Below are positions 1-9,873 of a stretch of DNA of 64,000 bases, one piece after another (the first letter of the stretch is position 1; every line of letters starts with the position of its first letter). Below the pieces are notes generated by a model that was given only the letters and a program-made list of their open reading frames with translations, made no database searches and was not told the DNA's origin. The stretch is from Clavelina lepadiformis (Eukaryota > Chordata > Ascidiacea > Aplousobranchia > Clavelinidae), in contig NC_135240.1 in NCBI RefSeq assembly GCF_947623445.1, forward strand, positions 26,040,001-26,104,000. Reading direction: 5' to 3'. A program made the position numbers and the translations under genes.

Positions 1-1930
1 GTGGATTATTTCCTGCTTCTTGCGAAAACCCTCAAAACCTGAAGGTTGCCGGCTATTACGCCTTTGACAGCGTTTGTATTCCAAGGCGAGTTTTATTAAA
101 AATTAATTATATTTAAATAACATATAAATGATGCCGTTTAGACGAAATATATATAGCTAAACCCAAAATAAATAGTTCATTGATTTGTGAAATACCTCTG
201 CTGTTATTTTACTAACGTCTCTTATTTTGCGATACTACGTTATTTGGCATATCAAAAACTGGTGCTGTGTTTTTTTAATAAGTAAACCTTACAGATTGGT
301 GATAGTGAAACATAGCTAACATTGTTGCGCTAAGCATGTATAATTTATGCTTTACCGCATGGTAATTACATCTCGTTCATTTGTTCATGTTGTTAATTTG
401 TGATTGCATCTCTTTCACACGATGTGATTAACATGCGATGCAATCAACACGATGAAATTACTGCGACGAAATTACCGGACACCATGTGTTGATGATCGGT
501 GAACGACATTGCACCCAAAAATAACGCCCGTTGTCTTTATGCCTATAGGATTGCTTGGCACGAAATCCAAATCTTTTTCTATGGTTATTAACCGCATAAC
601 AAGCCATCATGATCATATACTGATCTCATTGGTTTTTATTATTAGCAAACGTAGGATTCCAACGCTTCCACCGCAAAGTGAAGGAAACCACCGTTTTATG
701 TATAGAACTAATACCTGGATATATGTACTCGTATACCAGTTGTGATTGAAGCCAGTAATACTAAACGAAGAATGCTTGTTGATTTTCAATTTTTTCTTCC
801 TATTTTAGATTCTACAGCAACCCTTCTGACCCAGCCTCGTCCTTTACGATCTTCATCATGGCTTTCAACTTTATCGCATTTCTTTACATGCTCACCGCCT
901 ATTGCGTCATATACAGACTGACTTCGAAAGATGAGGGTAAAATGCACAAACCGTTAAAATTCATTTTTTAGATCACGCTTGTCGTCTCCTTTATGCATCT
1001 GGTTCAACAGTATTTTGGCGGTAGAATTTTTTTAAAGATTTGTCAGCTGTAGATATACGTCACAATGCGTCTTTTGCTTTGGACTTAAAATATTTGATAT
1101 ATCCGTTTCCGCTTCTGGCAGATATCAAAATCAATTTTTGTATTTTCTACAGTATTATAAGCTATAGGCTACACTATATCGGCTATGGGGTTGTGAGTTT
1201 TCAACATGTTACTCAAAACTGGTGTACCCATATAATCACTTCATGCTTCTTTTCGCACACCGTCATAGTTGTATTATCTATTCTACAGTATATACGGATA
1301 GAGATGACGTAATGTTGTCAATCACATATATTCTTATATGAGGGCTCTCCTTCAGTTGTATTGCACAATCACTCAGGAATTATTTATCAAAGCGTGACTT
1401 AATTCACCAGTTTGCTTTTGTTAACTATAGGTGGTATTCGCACCAGTAATCATCGAGATTCTGAAGTCGACCTGCGTCATAAAGAAAACAGGGCCTTGTG
1501 GGGAAAAATCGTGCGCTTGGTGATGACTGATCTCGTGTGCTGGGTCCCGATTTGCGTCACGTCGTTTCTTTCTTTTGCTGGAGTGACGATTCCAGACGAA
1601 TTTTATCCGATCACGGCAATCATTCTTTTTCCGATCAACAGTGCCCTCAACCCGTGGATATACTCAGCAGTTTTGAAGAACATTTTAAGTAAGATAAGAT
1701 TCTTGAAAAGGGTGATCCCGGTGAAGACTCACCAGCCTAACAAAATCGGCCAGAGTCGGTCCCATTCGGATTTGACTTTTCCCAGCGAGAACAACCAAGG
1801 AAAATTTCCATACTTTGCTTGCTTGGGAGCCAACAAAAGGTCGATGGACACGGGCATGTGTAGTCTGCCCAACTCACCGTCCAGTCAAAATAACACCCAG
1901 GACGGTCTTACTCTGGCCACTGAACTTTGA
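1..1930 (+). CDS. Relaxin-receptor/LGR-like class A GPCR, 3' part
   Basis: Three exons: 1-85 (reading from base 3), 809-936 and 1431-1930, ending in TGA; the 5' part lies outside the window. Exon 1 gives extracellular loop 2 with the conserved YYAFDSVCIP stretch, exon 2 gives TM5 (FIMAFNFIAFLYMLTAYCVI), and exon 3 gives TM6 (TDLVCWVPICVTSFL), TM7 with the motif INSALNPWIY, and a Ser-rich tail. The TM6-TM7 link with VTIP followed by LFPINSALNP resembles relaxin receptors RXFP1/2 and the related invertebrate LGR/GRL101 receptors. The ligand-binding ectodomain is not visible, so the subtype is unsure. The first intron starts with GC (CCAAG|GCGAGT) and ends in AG; codon phase closes across both introns. 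A surface receptor signalling through G proteins is inferred from the family. AATAAA at 2145-2150 fits as the poly(A) signal. Confidence 0.85.
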
Positions 1931-2144
1931 GCAAACACACGTCGGTTAAAATACTCGATGAGCTTTGTGACATCACATACATCTACAGCTACAGCTAGTA
2001 TCCAGCAAAATATTTACAACGTGGTACTCAAGTATACTGTAACTATGAAACTTGTATTGAGAAATGTGGCGCCTGTCGCCAAGTAACATGTCGAAAGCTA
2101 TTTCGGTGCGTAATGTTTTGAGGAGGCTTCCAGTTTGAAAGATG

Positions 2145-2150
2145 AATAAA
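2145..2150 (+). terminator. Poly(A) signal of the GPCR gene
   Basis: AATAAA lies about 215 bp after the GPCR stop codon on the same strand; no other strong signal is seen before it. Confidence 0.5.
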
Positions 2151-3614
2151 ACAGCAAAAATATCCTTAAACAGGATGAATAGACGTTTTTTCTCAATCTA
2201 AAAACATTCTCAATGCAGATGCTGGTTTGTAAGATATTAATTTATATTTTTGCATTATATCATGCACTCTTTACCTTGAATTGATTTTTTTATGTTTGAG
2301 TTGTTAGTCTACTGTCATTCTAATTTACTGTTATCCTTATTTTTGCACATTATTTCGAACTAATTATATTCAGTTATTATTCGTTTGTAGTTATGGTCTA
2401 AACAAGTAGCCTATCAAATGGACGGTGTCATTTAACTTATTTCCAAATTTTACAGCCGTGTTATATTATTACAGAATCTAGTAATTATCGAACGGAATTG
2501 AGTGTCTGCATTGGATTAGAAAGCATAGAATCTATTGTTAGTTGGTTATTAGTATCTAATGTCTTAACAACATACGTTTGCTGGAACGCTCTGTGCTTAA
2601 GGAGCTAAAAATGTTTACTCGATTGCATGCTAAAAGCGAGACAGCCGCAGTGCACGTAAGGCTGCATTCACACACGGGAATCACAAGCATGTCTTGCTCC
2701 TTGTGGTCGCTCTCTGAGCGTTCACACTCGCTAAAAATGTGCGTTCAAACTGAGCGGATTTCTCGACCAGGAATCACGTTTTTCGTATGTGTGAACGACT
2801 AAAAGTAGGGTATCGTTTCAGGTTTGACAACCAGTAAAATCGTAGGAATGAAACCTGGAACTTGGTTTAGGAGGTAGTCTCAGGCAGTCTGGTTTGCATC
2901 GTGTTTACAGACAAGTGTATCCGCCTAAAGCTGCAGTATTCTGAAGGGAGACATATTTATGGGTTTAAAACGGAATAGGCTAATGAGTTTGGCTGGTTTC
3001 TATATAAAACCTTTTGTCAGTCGAAAGGTTTTGATAGTACAACAGAAATAGTTTACAAGAAATTTTTTTTATTATAGGCATGTACACTTTTTCAATATTA
3101 CGAATAACCAAAAACATAAGCAATTGCCTATAAGATGTCTATTGAGTTACAATCACCAGATCTAGCTTAGACAACTTATCTGTTGATTTCGGTGATTCAC
3201 TCGGCTAACTCTGCTCGCTGTTAGAAGTGCGAGCTAATATAACGTGAAAGCAATGGGAGTTAAAATTTTCTACATGAAAAACGCAACGAGTCGTAGCAGG
3301 TGCAGCGAGCAAAACAATGTTTAGACAGTGGGAGATACATATAGCTAAAGCTGACACATTGAGACATGGACAAATAAAATCAGTGTCAAGGTTGGAAGTT
3401 CAGAGCAAGTTTCCAATAAAGACTTCATATCACAATAAACAAGTTTCCAAATACCAATCGACAGTTGAAGTGTTTATCAAAAAACAAATCCATGAACTTC
3501 AATCACTAACTAGAAAACACTTTTGCAAGAAATGATGTAATGGTATTAAAAATATCACCCTGCCCGCTGCAAACTACTAAAAGTTTGAAGGACTATCAAA
3601 AGATATTGTATTAT

Positions 3615-3735
3615 TTATTTTTTACCATTAACTGTGCGGAGCAAAAGTTAAGATACTAACCGTTGTAGTTATAGCACAATAAACCACATGCTCACAAACA
3701 ATTAACGAGCAGGAAAAATTGGTAAAGCCCAAGCC
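3615..3735 (+). repeat. Dispersed repeat, copy A
   Basis: The segment (a T-rich start, then ACTAACC and GTTGTAG, then AATAAA, then ATGCTCACAAAC) recurs in diverged form near 36255-36345 and 52925-53045 in the same order. No clear terminal repeats were found, so the class (SINE or miniature transposon) is unknown. Confidence 0.5.
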
Positions 3736-3754
3736 CATCTATTTATTTGTTTAG

Positions 3755-4385
3755 TTTACAAAACCGACATCGAAATGGTGGCCCCGAAATCATCGATCCC
3801 AGGGAAGAGGTAAGATCTCTAGACAGGAAAGTTGACCGAGAGATGTCTTCATCTGAACTGGTTGAACAAGCAAAACTGATGGGATTCGACGAAAGAATGA
3901 TAAAAACTGCTTTCAAAAGGTGAAACTTTGTAACTGATATGTGTTTCTGTCAAGAAAGTTGTCCTATTTTCTTTTTTAATTTCTATTAGATCAAATTTAT
4001 TAATAAATTTGAAAACCAATCTGTCTACAGGAAATACAAAGCCACAGGCAATGGATTTTCAAGGTTTGAAATTCTCGTTGAGTCTATTCTTGCGATGGAG
4101 GAAGAATCTGCTTCCAATGGATCTGAAGAAGAAGGATCAGCATCCGCAACAAATAAAGCAACTCCTTCAACATCATCCAGCAACCTATCTACAACGTCCG
4201 GACTTCAAGAGCTTCGTCGTTTACAGGAGGAAAGAATGTGTAAAGTTTGTGGCAATGAACAAGCGAGTGTTGTGCTTATTCCATGCGGACATATTGCTTG
4301 TTGTGTTGGTTGCGCTGAAAACGCATCGACTTGTCCCATTTGTCGTTTGCGAGTTCGAAAAAGAGTCCGATCTTTTATTGTTTAA
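3755..4385 (+). CDS. IAP-type UBA-RING protein, BIR part not found
   Basis: Two exons, 3755-3919 and 4031-4385 (stop TAA), join in frame (AG+G gives Arg). The first ends with a UBA-like segment (LVEQAKLMGFDERMIKTAFK) that continues in the second exon (KYKATGNGFSRFEILVESIL), as in cIAP/XIAP-type proteins. A Ser/Glu-rich linker follows, then a C3HC4 RING: CKVCGNEQASVVLIPCGH, C-C-GC, and CPICR near the C-terminus. In IAPs this RING is an E3 ubiquitin ligase that controls apoptosis. Exon 3755 begins inside a codon, so at least one upstream exon is expected, yet no BIR domain occurs between the GPCR gene and this exon. It could be the tail of a gene with a diverged first exon, or a duplicated fragment that kept its intron. 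An MDM2- or neuralized-type RING is less likely given the UBA. Confidence 0.8.
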
Positions 4386-5449
4386 AGCAAAAGGTTGTGA
4401 AATTTAAGTACCACTTTCGTAAGTTATTCTCTTGCTTTATTAATTACATTTCAATGTGAGCGATTTTAGAAGTTCTTTTTTTTATTTCTGAATTTATTAT
4501 TATATAAGACTATATATGATGAACTTATTAACATACGTTTTGCAATACATTTTCTGTGCTTGTTTGAAATTGTGATTCGCTTTCCTGCTTTTGGGATTAT
4601 ATTTTACAGTAATTAGCAATAATCTATTGAGGGATCAGACGGATTCTTTTGAAATTTAAGTCAACGCCGCGCTCGGGTGATTTTAAGTTAAGTGTGAACC
4701 AGGGCTTTGGAGCAGGCGTAAATGTTAAATTGCTCCAGCTCCAGCTCCGGAGCTCTCTTTTATCGTAAATTAGCTCCAGCTCCAACGATCATAACCGCTT
4801 GTATATTTTTTCTTCAATTCTAAAGTGGTGCACCTCAAATGCAAGCAAATGGAAAACCTTGGAAGCAATTTTGGCAATTTTTGGTTCTAAATAACAAAGT
4901 GGCAGAATATGGGCAGAGGAATTCTCAAAGCGGATGTTTTCTAATCTGTTTCTATTTTTTTCCACTTGTGTTAACTTGTATTATTATTTAATCGGTTGTG
5001 TCTTATGCTTTGTCAGCATTTCCCAATTTTTCTCTCCAATTCTACTAGATCTTCTTCCGATATTTCATTCCTACATATCACACCGTTCATATAGTGGTTA
5101 CGCTACCATATACATTTTAACAGAAAATTACCGTTCGTCGCTGGCTCTCGATCTAATTCTCTATTTTGAGAACATCTCGTCGCTTGCTCATGGGGTGGAT
5201 CACTGTCACTGAAATGTACAACTGAATAGAATTTGTATTGTATAGAATAGGATTGCTTCGTTTTGTACTTACATTTTTAATTTACACCGTTTTATTCCGG
5301 GGAATACAGACTCGGCTCAATGGTGATCGTTCGTCGAATGATTCGTATAAGTACAGTACACTGATGAATTGGTTACGTTTTGGTAGGCTCAAATTTAGCT
5401 TGAGGGGTCACTTCCCAATAAAACGACAATTTTTAGCCGGCAACACAGT
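4386..5449. other. Intergenic, no gene seen
   Basis: AT-rich. A 92-codon frame at 4934-5212 is rich in F, L, Y and S, has no recognisable domain and is read as non-coding. The left part holds a hAT-like terminus near 4700. A segment at 5385-5424 resembles the inverse of 5836-5860 inside the first macrosatellite unit. Confidence 0.5.
4700..4800. mobile_element. hAT-like transposon end, fragment
   Basis: CAGGGCTTTGGAGC at 4700 has the CAGGG start common to hAT termini and is followed by a GCTCCAGCTCC-rich subterminal stretch. The matching opposite terminus was not found, so the extent is a guess. Confidence 0.35.
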
Positions 5450-5500
5450 GATTGTGACCGTGTCGCACTCAATGCGTCATATTAAAAAAAGTAAAAACTT

Positions 5501-5530
5501 TCCGGTCCAATGCGCATGTGACGTCGATGT
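5501..5530 (+). promoter_or_regulatory. Promoter-like block of the macrosatellite unit
   Basis: CCAAT (5507-5511), TGCGCATG (NRF1-like, 5511-5518) and TGACGTC (CRE-like, 5519-5525) lie within 20 bp. They sit about 630 bp before the nuclease ATG. A good splice acceptor (AATCTACACAG, ending 6151) lies 7 bp before that ATG, so a spliced 5' UTR is likely. The block recurs in units 2 and 3 and is the only part kept in the partial unit 4. Promoter activity is inferred. Confidence 0.4.
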
Positions 5531-6158
5531 GGAGTAGTTCGTCGTTGCTTTGACGACAGCTGGTTCCAGGTCTAGGCTAAGTTGTAAATTTTGTGTGGGT
5601 TTGAATTTTTGGTTTTTTGGAGTATTTGTCATAAAATTTTAAGCTAAAAACTTGTTGTAAAGTTTAGGCAATTGTTATCGAAAACTGAGTACACGGATTT
5701 TGTCCAAATTAAGACTGTAGACAGACATAACCTAGGTCTCGTTGCAAGCCAAAATTCAGGGTAGGTTTATGATGTAGTTTTGCGTTGGTAGCTTCTTGAT
5801 TTAATGTACTTTGCATTGAAAAGCCTATCTCTTTGAATTGGGACATGACCCCTTAAGCAAAAATTTATTATGAATGTAGACTTCAGTTTTTAAGCTTTCT
5901 CAACTTGCTAGTTTGTCTTTGGGCTAGGCTATTAACTAGAAGTTAATGGCAAATTTTCCAGAAATAGTTTTGGCTGGCTTTTCTGTATTTAACAGCGTTT
6001 AATTCTTTGTTTATTTATTTTATTTGCAAAACTGGTAGGACAGTTATTGTTTGCGTGCTATAATGAAGTGTACGTAATTTTCTGACAGAATGGATGCGTT
6101 TTAAAGTTAATACAAATGTAAAGCAATAATATTTTATTAAAATCTACACAGACAAACG

Positions 6159-6506
6159 ATGGAAAAGCTAATAAAAAATTTAACAAAAGACATGGTTCGG
6201 CTGGGTCCTAACGATTCTTGTGTTTGCTGGATTGGCGCAATAACGGGTAACGGATACGGTAGCATCAACTTTGACGGCCAGCGGCTAGGTGCTCATAGGC
6301 TGGCATATATGTTGTTGGTACAAAAATCAATTTTACCGCTTGCAAGCGAGTTGCAAGTAAGTCATGCGTGTCATTGCCGGGTTTGCGTAAATCCAGTTCA
6401 CTTAAGTTTAGAACCAGCCGACGTGAACAATGCAAGAAAACGATGCAACCACCATCAATATTGTTTTGGTCATGGTGCTTTTAAGAACTGCCTTTTCTGG
6501 CCTTGA
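6159..6506 (+). CDS. I-PpoI-like His-Cys box homing endonuclease, copy 1
   Basis: 115 residues from ATG to TGA. The C-terminal half shows the full His-Cys box: active-site His69 in VSHACH, zinc ligands Cys71, Cys76 and His81 (NPVHL), metal-binding Asn90, then Cys96, Cys102, His105 and Cys111. The spacings H-2-C-5-C-5-H-9-N-6-C-6-C-3-H-6-C nearly equal those of Physarum I-PpoI (2-5-5-9-6-7-2-4). The N-terminal half has CWIGAITGNGYGSI and AHRLAY, typical of the zinc-binding-loop homing endonuclease family. Such enzymes cut long DNA sites and are best known from mobile group I introns in protist rDNA. No group I intron or rRNA sequence is seen here. All key residues are present, so the enzyme is probably active; its target is unknown. 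A strong splice donor (CAA|GTAAGT) lies inside the box at 6357. Confidence 0.9.
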   Translation: MEKLIKNLTKDMVRLGPNDSCVCWIGAITGNGYGSINFDGQRLGAHRLAYMLLVQKSILPLASELQVSHACHCRVCVNPVHLSLEPADVNNARKRCNHHQYCFGHGAFKNCLFWP

Positions 6507-6542
6507 GCATTAGGTAGTACAATAGTTCTTTGGGTTATTTTT

Positions 6543-6912
6543 TTAAGTTTCTACAACTGTTCCGTCTAATTCATGCTGTTTAAACCGCATTCCTTTGCAG
6601 AATTTCCGTCTTCGACGAGCCACTGGAGTATTTCTTTTCAGTTCAAGTTGCATATCAGACGCTTGCAACGCCGCCATCCGTTTTGTTGCTGGGGACCCTT
6701 TTTGTAGAGGAATGCCCGAAACATCGCAAGCCATGGCAACTCCGCTACTAAAACCATTGTTTCGGCATAAAACTGCAAGATGCAATCGACCAGGTATTGT
6801 GTTTTCAAAATGTCTGCCTTTCGGCAACGTTTTCGAAAATGTAGCGTTTACACTTTCGCACTTGTTTTTGTTTCTACCTAAACGGATTTTACCCAAAACG
6901 CTTAGCGCTTAG
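6543..6912. other. Conserved region open on both strands, copy 1
   Basis: A frame on the minus strand (6543-6896, about 117 codons, rich in Lys and Arg) overlaps one on the plus strand (6595-6912, about 105 codons, rich in Phe and Leu). Neither opens with ATG and neither resembles a known domain. The plus frame is preceded at 6600 by a strong splice acceptor (TTCCTTTGCAG), so it could be a 3' exon of the nuclease transcript. The minus frame looks more like a DNA-binding protein by composition. Three identical copies give no substitution data to decide between them. Confidence 0.35.
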
Positions 6913-7422
6913 GTTAACAGTAAGTCGAACTAAAGGAAATAACAGAAGTTTACTTTAGTACTTAAAATTTAGTTGAAACTAGCTTATAGTTAACTAGGAA
7001 GCTCTAGTTTAACAAGGAACTGAACAAAATGGCAGCAAACGTTAACATCTTACCCATTACATAGTGGCAAATTTCTGCAATCGTTCAGTCGTGTTAAATA
7101 CGTGAACGTGTTTAGTGCTACATGTAAAAATAGCCAAGACAGAATAGGAAACAATGTTTATCAAAAACGCTTGATTTTAACGGTTGACTGACATTCCTAT
7201 TAGTGATAATAACTTACCGTTAGGTTGAGTGATTCAACAAAATGGTTCGCTCATGTTAACCGCCACAAAAGCTTGTGACGCGCGAACGGTTCAATTCACC
7301 GTGGAGACGTAGGCGTAGCTAGGTCACGAAATCAGCTTGATTCTCATCTAGACTACGCTAGCTAGATTTTCATCTAGACTACGCTGGCTTGATTTTCATC
7401 TAGACTACGCTAGCTTGATTTT

Positions 7423-7504
7423 CATCTAGTGGCCGAGTGGTTAAGGCGACAGACTTGAAATCTGTTGGGCTCTGCCCGCGTAGGTTCGAATCCTGCCGAC
7501 AACG
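7423..7504 (+). pseudogene. tRNA-Ser(UGA) pseudogene, unit 1 position 1
   Basis: The body from 7430 is a complete tRNA-Ser (D arm, ACAGA/TCTGT anticodon stem, anticodon TGA, long variable arm, T arm). The first seven bases are CATCTAG from the neighbouring 28-bp repeat and cannot pair with CGACAAC, so the acceptor stem is lost. Confidence 0.8.
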
Positions 7505-7580
7505 CGGAATTGAAATTATGTTTTCATAAGAGCTTCGAGAAAAGTGCGATTTTATTTATTTGCATTGAACATTAAGCACA

Positions 7581-7662
7581 ATTGTCGTGGCCGAGTGGTT
7601 AAGGCGACAGACTTGAAATCTGTTGGGATCTGCCCGCGTAGGTTCGAATCCTGGCGACAACG
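7581..7662 (+). tRNA. tRNA-Ser(UGA), unit 1 position 2, slightly degraded
   Basis: 82 nt with discriminator G. Base 1 is A instead of G (mismatch with C72) and the T stem has CCTGG for CCTGC. A box and B box (GGTTCGAATCC) are intact. Functionality is doubtful. Confidence 0.7.
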
Positions 7663-7738
7663 CAGAATTGAAATTATGTTTTCATAAGAGATTCGAGAAA
7701 AGTGCGATTTTATTTATTTGCATTGAACATTAAGCACA

Positions 7739-7820
7739 GTTGTCGTGGCCGAGTGGTTAAGGCGACAGACTTGAAATCTGTTGGGATCTGCCCGCGTAGG
7801 TTCGAATCATGCCGACAACG
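7739..7820 (+). tRNA. tRNA-Ser(UGA), unit 1 position 3
   Basis: The acceptor stem GTTGTCG/CGACAAC pairs fully, and the anticodon loop is CTTGAAA (anticodon TGA). The T stem reads CATGC instead of CCTGC, one mismatch that also alters the B box end. The gene may be weak. Confidence 0.75.
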
Positions 7821-7896
7821 CAGAAATGAAATTATGTTTTCATAAGAGATTCGAGAAAAGTGCTATTTTATTTATTTGCATTGAACATTAAGCACA

Positions 7897-7978
7897 GTTG
7901 TCGTGGCCGAGTGGTTAAGGCGACAGACTTGAAATCTGTTGGGCTCTGCCCGCGTAGGTTCGAATCCTGCCGACAACG
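7897..7978 (+). tRNA. tRNA-Ser(UGA), unit 1 position 4, intact
   Basis: 82 nt, all stems pair (acceptor GTTGTCG/CGACAAC, anticodon ACAGA/TCTGT, T stem GTAGG/CCTGC). Anticodon TGA reads UCA. A box TGGCCGAGTGG and B box GGTTCGAATCC match the consensus. Confidence 0.93.
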
Positions 7979-8031
7979 GTGATATTAAATTTGCAAATTC
8001 ACAAGTATATTGAGAAAAGTGCCACTTCAAA

Positions 8032-9156
8032 GAGTACTAGAGTACTAGAGTACTAGAGTACTAGAGTACTAGAGTACTAGAGTACTAGAGTACTAGAGTA
8101 CTAGAGTACTAGAGTACTAGAGTACTAGAGTACTAGAGTACTAGAGTACTAGAGTACTAGAGTACTAGAGTACTAGAGTACTAGAGTACTAGAGTACTAG
8201 AGTACTAGAGTACTAGAGTACTAGAGTACTAGAGTACTAGAGTACTAGAGTACTAGAGTACTAGAGTACTAGAGTACTAGAGTACTAGAGTACTAGAGTA
8301 CTAGAGTACTAGAGTACTAGAGTACTAGAGTACTAGAGTACTAGAGTACTAGAGTACTAGAGTACTAGAGTACTAGAGTACTAGAGTACTAGAGTACTAG
8401 AGTACTAGAGTACTAGAGTACTAGAGTACTAGAGTACTAGAGTACTAGAGTACTAGAGTACTAGAGTACTAGAGTACTAGAGTACTAGAGTACTAGAGTA
8501 CTAGAGTACTAGAGTACTAGAGTACTAGAGTACTAGAGTACTAGAGTACTAGAGTACTAGAGTACTAGAGTACTAGAGTACTAGAGTACTAGAGTACTAG
8601 AGTACTAGAGTACTAGAGTACTAGAGTACTAGAGTACTAGAGTACTAGAGTACTAGAGTACTAGAGTACTAGAGTACTAGAGTACTAGAGTACTAGAGTA
8701 CTAGAGTACTAGAGTACTAGAGTACTAGAGTACTAGAGTACTAGAGTACTAGAGTACTAGAGTACTAGAGTACTAGAGTACTAGAGTACTAGAGTACTAG
8801 AGTACTAGAGTACTAGAGTACTAGAGTACTAGAGTACTAGAGTACTAGAGTACTAGAGTACTAGAGTACTAGAGTACTAGAGTACTAGAGTACTAGAGTA
8901 CTAGAGTACTAGAGTACTAGAGTACTAGAGTACTAGAGTACTAGAGTACTAGAGTACTAGAGTACTAGAGTACTAGAGTACTAGAGTACTAGAGTACTAG
9001 AGTACTAGAGTACTAGAGTACTAGAGTACTAGAGTACTAGAGTACTAGAGTACTAGAGTACTAGAGTACTAGAGTACTAGAGTACTAGAGTACTAGAGTA
9101 CTAGAGTACTAGAGTACTAGAGTACTAGAGTACTAGAGTACTAGAGTACTAGAGTA
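8032..9156. repeat. 8-bp satellite (AGTACTAG)n, array 1
   Basis: About 140 uninterrupted copies, 1.1 kb, with no variation seen by eye. The unit is the 6-bp palindrome AGTACT plus AG. It runs directly into the start of macrosatellite unit 2. Confidence 0.98.
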
Positions 9157-9873
9157 GATTGTGACCGTGTCGCACTCAATGCGTCATATTAAAAAAAGTA
9201 AAAACTTTCCGGTCCAATGCGCATGTGACGTCGATGTGGAGATGTGGAGTAGTTCGTCGTTGCTTTGACGACAGCTGGTTCCAGGTCTAGGCTAAGTTGT
9301 AAATTTTGTGTGGGTTTGAATTTTTGGTTTTTTGGAGTATTTGTCATAAAATTTTAAGCTAAAAACTTGTTGTAAAGTTTAGGCAATTGTTATCGAAAAC
9401 TGAGTACACGGATTTTGTCCAAATTAAGACTGTAGACAGACATAACCTAGGTCTCGTTGCAAGCCAAAATTCAGGGTAGGTTTATGATGTAGTTTTGCGT
9501 TGGTAGCTTCTTGATTTAATGTACTTTGCATTGAAAAGCCTATCTCTTTGAATTGGGACATGACCCCTTAAGCAAAAATTTATTATGAATGTAGACTTCA
9601 GTTTTTAAGCTTTCTCAACTTGCTAGTTTGTCTTTGGGCTAGGCTATTAACTAGAAGTTAATGGCAAATTTTCCAGAAATAGTTTTGGCTGGCTTTTCTG
9701 TATTTAACAGCGTTTAATTCTTTGTTTATTTATTTTATTTGCAAAACTGGTAGGACAGTTATTGTTTGCGTGCTATAATGAAGTGTACGTAATTTTCTGA
9801 CAGAATGGATGCGTTTTAAAGTTAATACAAATGTAAAGCAATAATATTTTATTAAAATCTACACAGACAAACG

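Larger units (their letters stand above)
1931..3754. other. Intergenic: GPCR 3' UTR and unassigned sequence
   Basis: AT-rich sequence. The short open frames here have no recognisable domain. I looked specifically for a BIR zinc-finger exon that would complete the downstream IAP-type gene and did not find one. The last 140 bp belong to a dispersed repeat also seen near 36255 and 52925. Confidence 0.6.
5450..9156 (+). repeat. Macrosatellite unit 1 (3.7 kb)
   Basis: The unit starts at GATTGTGACCGTGTCGCAC and runs through a promoter-like block, the His-Cys box nuclease gene, a conserved region open on both strands, a 28-bp tandem repeat (about 7325-7429, four copies of a CATCTAGACTACGCTAGCTT-like motif), four tRNA-Ser-type genes and an 8-bp satellite. 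It is followed directly by unit 2 with the same start. The non-satellite parts of units 1-3 are nearly identical by eye (for example 6159-6912 against 9874-10627), which points to very recent amplification or strong homogenisation. Confidence 0.9.

Noticed and set aside
3317-3535. 72-codon frame upstream of the IAP-type exons, tested as a BIR exon
   Set aside because: Lacks the Cys/His pattern of a BIR domain and has no suitable splice donor in phase.
4934-5212. 92-codon hydrophobic frame
   Set aside because: Composition typical of AT-rich non-coding DNA, no domain and no splice context.
7423-7978. Regular spacing suggesting a CRISPR-like array
   Set aside because: The repeat is a tRNA-Ser gene with flank, 158 bp long, and the spacers are themselves repeated. 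The genome is eukaryotic.
5450-9156. Idea that the nuclease sits in a group I intron within rDNA
   Set aside because: No rRNA sequence and no group I intron core were seen around any copy. The gene has its own promoter-like block and splice acceptor.
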